A stretch of DNA of 64,000 nt. It comes from Cryobacterium flavum (GTDB taxonomy: Bacteria; Actinomycetota; Actinomycetes; Actinomycetales; Microbacteriaceae). The stretch covers positions 1 through 64,000 of the forward strand of contig NZ_FNIB01000014.1 in the NCBI RefSeq assembly GCF_900103805.1. The letters are read 5' to 3'. The position numbers and the translations under genes were made by a program. Positions 57,266-64,000 of the stretch are shown in pieces; the first letter of the stretch is position 1; the number at the start of each line of letters is the position of its first letter. The notes under the pieces are model-generated. The model was given only the letters and a program-made list of their open reading frames with translations. It had not been told where the DNA came from and did no database searches.

Positions 57266-58180
57266 ATGACCCGCACCGGAATCAGTTCGGCCCCGGCCTT
57301 GACGCTGCCACAACTGGATGCCCCGCGCCGGCTGATCGGCGGCCGCACCTTCGACTTCGATCGTGAGGTGGCCGTGATGGCCATCATCAATCGCACGCCG
57401 GACTCGTTCTATGACCAGGGCGCAACGTTCGCTCTCGACGCATCCGTTCTGGCGGCCCGTCAGGCTATTGCCGACGGGGCCGACTGGATCGATATCGGCG
57501 GTGCGAAGTTCGCGCCCGGGCCGGCCGTGCCGATCGAGCAGGAGATCGACCGGGTGGTTCCGGTGGTCGAGGCCCTGCGCGGTTCCGGGGTCGTCATCTC
57601 GGTCGACACCTTTCACCCCGCCGTGGCCGCCGCGAGCATCGCCGCCGGCGCGCACGTGATCAACGACACGACCGGGGTGCATGACCCCGCGATGGCCGAT
57701 GTCGTTGCAAACAGCGATGCCACCCTGGTGATCACGCACAGCCTCGCGGCGCCGCGAATGCCGTACCCGGCGCCGCACTACGACGATGTCGTGGCCGAGG
57801 TGAGCGCGTTTCTGCTCGCCAGGGTCGACCGTGCGGTCGGGCGCGGGGTGCCGCCCGAACGCCTCATCATCGACCCTGGCCATGACCTCAACAAGACCAC
57901 CCGGCACTCGCTCGAACTGACCCGTCGGCTCGGTGAGATCGCCGGCCTCGGCCTGCCCACCCTGGTGGCCGTGTCGAACAAGGATTTCGTGGGGGAGAGC
58001 CTTGACCGTGAGCGCGGCGAACGGGTCGAGGGGTCGCTGGCCGCCATGACGGTTTGCATTCTGCAGGGCGCCCGCATCGTGCGCATGCACAACGTGCGGG
58101 CCGCCGTCGACGCCGTGCGCATGACCGAGGCCATCCTCGGGTTTCGCGAGCCTGCCTACGAGCGTCACAACCTCGCCTGA
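57266..58180 (+). CDS. folP2: Dihydropteroate-synthase homologue, FolP2-like
   Basis: A 304-residue TIM barrel. VMAIINRTPDSFYDQGATF (about 36-54) is the FolP2 form; true DHPS usually has MGVxNVTPDSFSDGG. ADWIDIGGAKFAPGP, ISVDTFHPAVA and VINDTTGVHDPAMADVV follow. Mycobacterial FolP2 lacks detectable dihydropteroate synthase activity, so folate synthesis should not be assumed. The stop overlaps the next start (TGATG). Confidence 0.8.
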   Translation: MTRTGISSAPALTLPQLDAPRRLIGGRTFDFDREVAVMAIINRTPDSFYDQGATFALDASVLAARQAIADGADWIDIGGAKFAPGPAVPIEQEIDRVVPVVEALRGSGVVISVDTFHPAVAAASIAAGAHVINDTTGVHDPAMADVVANSDATLVITHSLAAPRMPYPAPHYDDVVAEVSAFLLARVDRAVGRGVPPERLIIDPGHDLNKTTRHSLELTRRLGEIAGLGLPTLVAVSNKDFVGESLDRERGERVEGSLAAMTVCILQGARIVRMHNVRAAVDAVRMTEAILGFREPAYERHNLA

Positions 58181-58974
58181 TGGGTGCCGAAGTGCCCTCG
58201 CGGGCTGAGTCGTCGGTGCGGGCCGAACTACCTCCGAGCTCTGAGTCTTCCGTACGCGCCGAACTGCCGCCACGGGCCGAATTGATCGAGCGTTACCGGG
58301 TGGCTGACCGCTCGGTGCCGTGGGTGCGCGTGAATTTTATCGCGAGCCTCGATGGCGCCGCCACGGTTGACGGCCTCAGCGGTGGCCTGAATAACGCCGA
58401 CGACAAGCTGGTCTTCGACACCATGCGGCTGCTCACCGACGTGATTCTGGTCGGCGCCGGAACCGTGCGGGCCGAGGGCTACGGCGGCATTCTCCTGTCA
58501 GAGGATGACGCGGCCTGGCGCGTGCAAGCGGGCCTGGCCTCCCAGCCCCCCGTTGCGATTGTGTCGGGGCGGCTGGATCTTGAGCCGGGGCATCCGGTTT
58601 TCGTTGATGCGGCGACCCGGCCGATCGTGCTGACCCATGCTGCCGCACCGGCCGACCGCCGGGCCGCGCTCGCCGCAGTGGCCGACGTCGTCATCTGCGG
58701 CGACGAGGCGATTGACCCACGCCGGTTGGTGGCGGAGCTCGCGGCGCGGGGCCTGCCGCAGATTCTGTGCGAGGGCGGTCCGCACCTGTTCGGCGATCTG
58801 GTCGCGGCGGACCAGGTCGACGAGCTCTGCCTGAGCCTCGCCCCGGTCCTCGTCGGAGGTTCCGCCGGGCGTATCGCGGTCGGGGAGGCCGCGGCGACCC
58901 GAGCCATGGAACTGCTGCACGTGCTGCGCGCCGGCGACATGCTCTTTTTGCGCTACCTGCGCCCCGCCGGCTGA
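58180..58974 (+). CDS. RibD C-terminal-domain reductase
   Basis: A 264-residue pyrimidine-reductase-fold protein. VNFIASLDGAATVDGLSGGL (about 48-67), LTDVILVGAGTVRAEGYGG and LPQILCEGGPHLFGDLVA are the NADPH and substrate motifs of the RibD/dihydrofolate-reductase-like family. No deaminase domain is present, so the substrate may not be the riboflavin intermediate; antifolate-related reductases are an alternative. The first 34 residues contain an imperfect repeat (SSVRAELPP twice) and are probably disordered. It is translationally coupled to the FolP2 gene. Confidence 0.82.
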   Translation: MGAEVPSRAESSVRAELPPSSESSVRAELPPRAELIERYRVADRSVPWVRVNFIASLDGAATVDGLSGGLNNADDKLVFDTMRLLTDVILVGAGTVRAEGYGGILLSEDDAAWRVQAGLASQPPVAIVSGRLDLEPGHPVFVDAATRPIVLTHAAAPADRRAALAAVADVVICGDEAIDPRRLVAELAARGLPQILCEGGPHLFGDLVAADQVDELCLSLAPVLVGGSAGRIAVGEAAATRAMELLHVLRAGDMLFLRYLRPAG

Positions 58975-59041
58975 GCGGGGGCGGCTGAGCGCGCGGGCTG
59001 ATCGCGTGCTGGTGGGCGGCCTGCGCCGGGCCGCACTGGCT

Positions 59042-59108
59042 GGGCCCACCTTATAACCCTGGGCCCAGTTTATAAACTGGGCCTGTGGACGGGGCCTGGG
59101 CCCCGTCC
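59042..59108 (-). repeat. Double-palindrome element, copy G
   Basis: Reverse orientation: tail (59042-59060, GGGCCCACCTTATAACCC), P2 (about 59060-59086, AGTTTATAAACT centre) and P1 at 59087-59108. P1 points at the 3' end of the minus-strand helicase gene, whose stop is 162 bp away. The rest of the interval holds an approximate 30-bp direct repeat (59155-59183 and 59185-59215). Confidence 0.87.
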
Positions 59109-59197
59109 ACAGCCACCGGGGACGCGGGTGTGCGCGGGGCTGGTGGGGGGTGAGCCGCTCGGCGAGAGGTGAGTTGGGGGCGGGCCGCTCACCGAGC

Positions 59198-59234
59198 CGT
59201 GAGTTTGGGGGCGGGTCGGAGCAGGAAACTCACG
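59198..59234. terminator. Inverted repeat downstream of the XPB gene
   Basis: CGTGAGTTT (59198-59206) pairs with AAACTCACG (59226-59234). It begins 36 bp after the helicase stop and may end its transcript; there is no T-run. Confidence 0.45.
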
Positions 59235-59269
59235 GGTCGGCGAGGCCGCTGGACAAAACTGCCCGCGGG

Positions 59270-60922
59270 TCAGACAGCGAGGGGGGCCGTGAGGCTCTGG
59301 GCGTCGAGGATCGTGTAGCTGTAGCCCTGTTCGGCCAGAAAACGCTGGCGATTCTGCGCAAAATCCTGGTCGACCGTGTCGCGGGCGACCAGCGTGTAGA
59401 AGTTCGCCGACAAGCCGGACTCCTTGGGTCGCAGCAGCCGGCCGAGGCGCTGGGCTTCCTCCTGGCGGGAGCCGAACGAGCCCGACACCTGGATGGCCAC
59501 GGTCGCTTCGGGGAGGTCGACCGAGAAATTCGCGACTTTCGAGACGACGAGCACCTTCACCTCGCCCACCCGGAACGCTTGGTACAGCCGCTCGCGTTCG
59601 TCGATCGGCGTGGCGCCGGTGAGCTGCGGGGCGTTCAAGACCTCGGCGAGTTCGTCGATCTGGTCGAGGTATTGGCCGATCACGAGGATGCGTTCGCCTT
59701 CGTGCTTCGCGATCAGCGCCTGCACCACGCCGAGCTTGGCCGGTGCGGTCGCGGCCAGGCGATAGCGCTCGTCGTCGGCGGCAGCGGCGTAGCTGAGCCG
59801 CTCGGACTGCGGCAGGTCGATGCGCACCTCGTAGCAGTTGGCCGGGGAGATGAAGCCCTGGGCCTCGATCTCTTTCCACGGGGCGTCGAAGCGCTTCGGG
59901 CCGATCAGGCTGAACACGTCGCCCTCCCGGCCATCCTCCCGCACGAGCGTGGCGGTGAGGCCGAGGCGGCGACGCGCCTGCAGCTCAGCGGTGAGCTTGA
60001 ACACGGGCGCGGGCAGCAGGTGCACCTCGTCGTAGATCACGAGGCCCCAGTCCATCGCGTCGAGCAGTTCAAGGTGCGCGTACTCGCCCTTGCGCTTCGC
60101 GGTGAGAATTTGATAGGTCGCAATGGTGACCGGCTTGACCTCTTTCACCTGGCCGGAATACTCGCCGATCTCCTCTGCGGTCAGGGTGGTGCGCTTGAGT
60201 AACTCGTCCCGCCACTGGCGCGCGGAAACCGTGTTGGTCACCAAAATGAGCGTGTTCGTCTTCGCGGTCGCCATGGCTCCGGCTCCGACGAGGGTCTTGC
60301 CCGCGCCACAGGGCAGCACGACCACGCCGCTACCGCCGTCGAAGAAGCTCGCGACGGCCTTGTTCTGGTAGTCGCGCAGCGCCCAGCCGTCTTCCAACAG
60401 GGCGATGTCGTGCGGAGTTCCGGGCGTGTACCCGGCGAGGTCTTCGGCCGGCCAGCCGAGTTTGACCAGCTCCTGCTTGAGCTGTCCGCGTGCCCACGCC
60501 TCCACCAGGTATGTCTCCGGTGACGGATGCCCGATCAACAGTGGCGCGATTCGCTTGGCTCCGGCGATTTCGGTGAGCACGGCCTGGTCGCTGCTGTGCA
60601 GCACGAGGGCGCCCTCGGAATCGCGCTCGATGACGAGCCGGCCGTAACGCCCGACGGTCTCGGTGATGTCCACGCTGACCGTTTGCGGTATGGCGAATTT
60701 GGAATATTTCTCGAGCGTTGCGAGCATATCCGACGCATCGTGCCCGGCCGCACGGGCATTCCACAGGCCGAGCCGCGTGATGCGGTAGGTGTGGATGTGT
60801 TCGGGCGCGCGTTCCAGCTCGGCGAAAACGGCGAGGTCGTGACGAGCATCCTCGGCAAGAGGGTGGGCGACTTCGAGCAACACCGTGCGGTCACTTTGGA
60901 CAATCAGGGGGCCATCAGACAT
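59270..60922 (-). CDS. XPB-type DNA helicase
   Basis: A 550-residue superfamily 2 helicase resembling archaeal and eukaryotic XPB. The N-terminal damage-recognition-like domain ends near 180; the Q-motif-like LRDYQNKAVASFF precedes Walker A VVLPCGAGKTLVGAGAM (about 205). DEVHLLP is the DEAH-type box, LGLTATLVREDGREGD motif III, and SFGSRQEEAQRLGRLLRPK motif VI. It probably acts in DNA repair. The ATG at 60922 was chosen over one three codons upstream. It follows the gene for a helicase-associated protein. Confidence 0.9.
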   Translation of the reverse strand: MSDGPLIVQSDRTVLLEVAHPLAEDARHDLAVFAELERAPEHIHTYRITRLGLWNARAAGHDASDMLATLEKYSKFAIPQTVSVDITETVGRYGRLVIERDSEGALVLHSSDQAVLTEIAGAKRIAPLLIGHPSPETYLVEAWARGQLKQELVKLGWPAEDLAGYTPGTPHDIALLEDGWALRDYQNKAVASFFDGGSGVVVLPCGAGKTLVGAGAMATAKTNTLILVTNTVSARQWRDELLKRTTLTAEEIGEYSGQVKEVKPVTIATYQILTAKRKGEYAHLELLDAMDWGLVIYDEVHLLPAPVFKLTAELQARRRLGLTATLVREDGREGDVFSLIGPKRFDAPWKEIEAQGFISPANCYEVRIDLPQSERLSYAAAADDERYRLAATAPAKLGVVQALIAKHEGERILVIGQYLDQIDELAEVLNAPQLTGATPIDERERLYQAFRVGEVKVLVVSKVANFSVDLPEATVAIQVSGSFGSRQEEAQRLGRLLRPKESGLSANFYTLVARDTVDQDFAQNRQRFLAEQGYSYTILDAQSLTAPLAV

Positions 60923-61034
60923 AGCGCCCAATCCTACTCTCGTCAGTGCGCGGTCCTGTCCAGGGGCTGGTCATTGCGCTCTCACTCTCGTCCGGTCGTC
61001 GGTCGCGTCCAGCGGATGCCCGCGCGCAGGCCGG

Positions 61035-62927
61035 TCAGGGCGCCGGTGTGATGCTGAGGATGCTCTTGAGCGGTAGGGTGCGCTCGATATCGGCACGGCG
61101 GTCCCGGGCCCGAAAGCGTCCGTTGCTGACGCTGGCCGGTTCGAGCAGGTAGTCCACCACAGCGCCGCCGGGCATCGCAATGCTCACCAGGATGGTCTGC
61201 TTGGCCTTGATGGCGGTGTCGAGCTGGCGGGTGAGCCAGGCATCCGCTACCGAAATACCACTTTCGGCGCCGAGTCGTAGCTTCTCGACCAGGTTGCGGG
61301 CGGTATCAACCGTCGGCGTCAGCGTGACGTGGGCGATCTGGTGGCGGCGCAGGTGCACGATCTCACCGAGGTCGTCCTCGGCGGCGACCGGATAGCGCGC
61401 ATCACTGAGTGCCCAGAACACTGCGTCACCGGCGAAGCGGCTGAGCAAGTGTTCGCTGTCGCCGGCGCGCACGAGAGCGAGTGGCGCCAGAGTTTGGTCG
61501 ACGGCGATCGTGCCGAGCAGCGCGGCATCCGCTGAGCAGACGTAGCTCAGAAAAACGGTCTCATCGCCTACCGGAGCGACCGGGGCGTTCGGTGCGCCGG
61601 TGAGACTTCCCACTCGCACCCGACCGTACCGCGAAGCCGACTCCTTGATGAGGTAATCGACCGGCTGCGGAATGCCGGTGAGCGAGATCGACGCGAGAAA
61701 AGCGAGCAGCGAGTCGGCGTTCTCGCCCGCGGCCAAGGCGCGATTGACGGATGCCGCGGTGATGCGATAGCTCGACGCCAGCTCGCGGCTCTCCACGTCG
61801 GCCATCCCGCGCAGGCGGGAGTCGATGGACGGTGCGAGCGGTCCGGGCGCGACGATCGAGAGGTCGTGCTGCAGATACACCGCGCCGACCTCGGTCGGGA
61901 GCGCGATCGCTATGGTGTCCACGGCCGCCTCGAGGTCGCCGCGCAGTACGCTCGCGCCGGCCGTGCTGGTGGTGTCGTGGGCGGTGATACCGAGCAACTC
62001 GGCGTCGCGGGCGAACTCGGTGAGCTGTGCGAGCATCCACTCGCCGCCGGCCGGGTACAGCCAGGCGATGAACGTGGTGAGGCCGTCTCCCCAGAGCAGC
62101 CCGGCCTGACGCGGCAGGATATCGGCCACGATCGGCGGGAGCGCCGACTGCCAGGCCGCGGCCAGCGCCGCCCAGCGCGCGGTCGTGCGTTCGAGCAGCC
62201 AGCCTTCGCCCGCCTCGGTCTCCATCCAATAACCGTCGGAGCGGGCGAGCAGGTCGGCCCGCGATGCCAGGGCCAGGATCGGGGCCACCAGATCGACGTC
62301 GACGGACATCACGGCGGACAGTCGCTTGGTGTCGGGCAGGCCTAGCCCGCCCCGGCTGAGCTGCCGGGCAGGCTCGCGGCTGAGCTCGTTGACCAGCTCG
62401 GCGATCGATGACACGACCGCGAAGGCGCGTTCGGCGGCCAGCTGGTCGATGAACGCGACCTCGGTTTCGGGGACAGCGGTGAGGGATGCCGGGGGCAGAG
62501 CGACAGCGAGGTCGGCGGCACCCGGCAGGCCCTGGGCCGGCCAGCGCGCCAGGTGAGCCGACACGGCGTCGTAAGGAATGCAGCATCCGTCGGCGTGATC
62601 GGCGAGGAGCTGGGCGTGCAGGGTGTCGACCCGACTGGTTACCTCGGTCAGCGTGACCTCGGTCGACCCCAATTCGCGCAACCGGTTCGTCACCGCTTGG
62701 AGGGTGGGAACGGAATTGTTGCTCGTGAGCTGCCCGGCTACCGCCAGAACAGCGATCGTCGAACGGTCGAGGTGGCTCAAGGCCAGTTGCACATTGCCCG
62801 GGTCAAGCAGGGCCTCGGCCAGATCGAAGAAGTCATGGATGCCGCTCGCAGAAATGCCGCGCACCCCGATAACGCGCCGCAGCTCGGCATCGGGCAGGAC
62901 CCGAAGTCTCGATGCGAGGCCGAGCAT
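61035..62927 (-). CDS. Helicase-associated (XPB/Ssl2 N-terminal-like) protein
   Basis: A 630-residue protein typical of actinobacterial genes beside xpb. It has an N-terminal winged-helix-like region (LASRLRVLPDAELRRVIGVRG, HLDRSTIAVLAVAGQLT), a long helical middle and a C-terminal helicase-XPB N-terminal-like domain (VGAVYLQHDLSIVAPGPL, RYPVAAEDDLGEIVHLRRHQ). No ATPase motif is present. It probably works with the downstream XPB helicase, 113 bp away. Its start overlaps the stop of the upstream small membrane protein gene (TAATG). Confidence 0.85.
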   Translation of the reverse strand: MLGLASRLRVLPDAELRRVIGVRGISASGIHDFFDLAEALLDPGNVQLALSHLDRSTIAVLAVAGQLTSNNSVPTLQAVTNRLRELGSTEVTLTEVTSRVDTLHAQLLADHADGCCIPYDAVSAHLARWPAQGLPGAADLAVALPPASLTAVPETEVAFIDQLAAERAFAVVSSIAELVNELSREPARQLSRGGLGLPDTKRLSAVMSVDVDLVAPILALASRADLLARSDGYWMETEAGEGWLLERTTARWAALAAAWQSALPPIVADILPRQAGLLWGDGLTTFIAWLYPAGGEWMLAQLTEFARDAELLGITAHDTTSTAGASVLRGDLEAAVDTIAIALPTEVGAVYLQHDLSIVAPGPLAPSIDSRLRGMADVESRELASSYRITAASVNRALAAGENADSLLAFLASISLTGIPQPVDYLIKESASRYGRVRVGSLTGAPNAPVAPVGDETVFLSYVCSADAALLGTIAVDQTLAPLALVRAGDSEHLLSRFAGDAVFWALSDARYPVAAEDDLGEIVHLRRHQIAHVTLTPTVDTARNLVEKLRLGAESGISVADAWLTRQLDTAIKAKQTILVSIAMPGGAVVDYLLEPASVSNGRFRARDRRADIERTLPLKSILSITPAP

Positions 62928-63202
62928 TACTCGCGGTCTCGTCGAGCTTCGCGGCTGCGGCGAACTCCCACAGAGATCATGAGCGCGATGATGAGCACGA
63001 AGCCGAAGGGCAGTCCGTAGAGCGGAAGGATGAAGATTGGTGGCCAGATACCACGGCTGAATCCGTCATTGGCGCCGACGCCCATCGCCGTTGCGATGAT
63101 CACCATGACGAACGCCAGAATCGACAGCCCCACCACGCTCGCCACCATGTAAGCGAGAACGCGCTCAAGCCGGCTAACGGGGTGTGGAGTTTGATTGGTC
63201 AC
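62927..63202 (-). CDS. Small two-helix membrane protein
   Basis: A 91-residue protein with two transmembrane helices (YMVASVVGLSILAFVMVIIA and LYGLPFGFVLIIALMISVGV) and a basic C-terminus RRSREARRDRE. It is found next to the helicase-associated gene in related genomes, with overlapping stop and start. Function is unknown. It is divergent from the cold-shock gene. Confidence 0.7.
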   Translation of the reverse strand: MTNQTPHPVSRLERVLAYMVASVVGLSILAFVMVIIATAMGVGANDGFSRGIWPPIFILPLYGLPFGFVLIIALMISVGVRRSREARRDRE

Positions 63203-63295
63203 CTGCTAAGGATACGGGCACGCCGGTGCCACAACCGAATATGCTTGGTTCACACCCCGCGCACTTCTGTGCGCCCAAAACTCAGTGAGGTTCAG

Positions 63296-63676
63296 ATGCC
63301 CACCGGCAAGGTCAAGTTTTACGACGAGGAGAAAGGCTTTGGCTTCATCACATCCGATGACGGTCAAGAAGTCTTTCTCCACGCTTCCGCCCTGCCCTCC
63401 GGCGTAACCGTCAAGGCCGGCGCGAAGCTCGAATTCGGCATCGCCGACGGCAAACGCGGCGCCCAGGCGCTCTCGGTACGAGTGATCGAGGCGCCGCCGA
63501 GCCTGAGCAAGTTCAACCGCAAGCCAGCCGACGATATGGCCATCATTGTGGAAGACCTCGTGAAGCTGCTCGACGGTATCGGCACCAACCTCAAGCGTGG
63601 ACGCTACCCCGAGTCGAGCCACAGCAAGAAGATCGCGGCGATGCTGCGCAAGGTTGCCGAGGAACTGGATGCCTGA
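63296..63676 (+). CDS. Cold-shock-domain protein with C-terminal extension
   Basis: A 126-residue protein. The cold-shock domain (1-65) has [20 protein letters not shown] and VFLHASALP (RNP1 and RNP2). The extra 60 residues (SKFNRKPADDMAIIVEDLVK, KKIAAMLRKVAEELDA) are helical and typical of this actinobacterial subgroup. A GCGCAC-TTCT-GTGCGC hairpin lies at 63259-63274 in the leader. It overlaps the start of the DUF3027 gene by eight bases. Confidence 0.92.
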   Translation: MPTGKVKFYDEEKGFGFITSDDGQEVFLHASALPSGVTVKAGAKLEFGIADGKRGAQALSVRVIEAPPSLSKFNRKPADDMAIIVEDLVKLLDGIGTNLKRGRYPESSHSKKIAAMLRKVAEELDA

Positions 63677-64000
63677 GCTGACAGACGCTGAGCCCACCGC
63701 GGTCGAGCCCACCGCGGTCGAGCTCACCGCGGCCGAGCTCACCGCGGCCGAGCCGACCGAGGCCGAGCCCACCCGGCCGACCGACGCCACCCTGCTCGCG
63801 GCCGTCGAGCTGGCCCGCGCGGCGCTGCTGGAGATCACGACCGACGACACCATCGGCGAGGTCATCGGCCACATCGACGAGGGCGACCTCGTGGTGTCGC
63901 TGCTGTTCGACTGCCTAATGACCGGCTACCCGGGCTGGCGCTGGACCGTCAGCCTCGCGCGGGTCGACGAGAACTCCGAGCCGAAGGTGCTCGAAACCGA
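63669..64000 (+). CDS. DUF3027 protein (partial, window edge)
   Basis: The first 110 codons are visible. After a repeat-encoded acidic N-terminus (residues 8-37), the DUF3027 start reads LLAAVELARAALLEITTDDT, IGEVIGHIDEGDLVVSLLFD and GYPGWRWTVSLARV. DUF3027 proteins regularly follow the long cold-shock gene in actinobacteria. Function is unknown. Confidence 0.85.
   Translation, partial: MPELTDAEPTAVEPTAVELTAAELTAAEPTEAEPTRPTDATLLAAVELARAALLEITTDDTIGEVIGHIDEGDLVVSLLFDCLMTGYPGWRWTVSLARVDENSEPKVLET
63690..63779 (+). repeat. 15-bp in-frame tandem repeat in the DUF3027 gene
   Basis: Six units of 15 bp (first unit GAGCCCACCGCGGTC) encode a five-residue repeat of the type E-P-T-A-V/E-L-T-A-A. Units 1-2 are identical, 3-4 are identical, and 5-6 are diverged. 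Confidence 0.9.

Overview
This is a 64 kb stretch of high-GC actinobacterial chromosome. The gene set points to the family Microbacteriaceae: mycothiol synthase, GlnR, SenX3-RegX3, CarD, a fused IspDF, DUF3263, DUF3027, DUF4012 and DUF4032 proteins, an XPB-type helicase pair, and mutT1 next to ppk. The genus cannot be fixed from the sequence alone; a Cryobacterium- or Salinibacterium-like organism is a reasonable guess. No rRNA operon, replication origin, CRISPR array or prophage is visible. There is one tRNA gene, tRNA-Thr(TGT).

Layout. 1-1.8 kb is an insertion-sequence graveyard: a cut IS3 orfA, an IS481-like transposase with an internal deletion and frameshift, a six-unit ~24-bp repeat array and an istA fragment. 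1.9-11.8 kb is a surface-polysaccharide locus: a WcaI-like glycosyltransferase, a DUF4012 protein, gmd and fcl for GDP-L-fucose, an uncharacterised membrane/J-domain pair, a polyprenyl-phosphate sugar transferase, a RES-domain remnant and a small sortase-type surface protein. 12-13.7 kb encodes an amidohydrolase. 13.8-30 kb is rich in phosphate metabolism: pstSCAB with a direct-repeat PHO box, a Nudix/histidine-phosphatase protein, ppk, then phoU divergent from senX3-regX3. Between these lie mshD, glnR, small membrane proteins, a nitrobindin-like protein, ygfZ and gpmA. 30-35 kb is the conserved carD / ispDF-cysS-rlmB block. 35-45 kb holds an AbiEi-like/nuclease-like protein, a DUF4032 kinase-like protein, an UgpC-type ATPase, a DsbA-like protein, tRNA-Thr, an ABC-F protein, a transporter, an amidotransferase and msrB-nitroreductase. 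45-50 kb has cell-envelope proteins, a cold-shock gene, a groEL under two CIRCE operators without groES, and a lipoprotein gene interrupted by an in-frame stop. 50-57 kb has a NarL-type two-component pair with an ABC exporter, an orphan WXG100 protein and an MprAB-like pair. 57-64 kb has a FolP2-like protein, a RibD-like reductase, the XPB helicase with its partner, a long cold-shock protein and the start of a DUF3027 gene.

The most unusual feature is a family of at least eight ~68-bp intergenic elements, each with two adjacent GC-rich palindromes (P1, P2) and a conserved tail. Five of them lie just downstream of a stop codon, always with P1 nearest the gene and in the same sense as its transcript. 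Six form three same-orientation pairs spaced 159, 150 and 141 bp. This looks like a strand-specific 3'-end RNA or DNA element that I cannot match to a named family. Other repeats are a perfect 26-bp inverted repeat, a 43-bp tandem repeat and a 16-bp inverted-repeat element. Several enzymes also carry Ala/Pro/Glu-rich insertions absent from their families.
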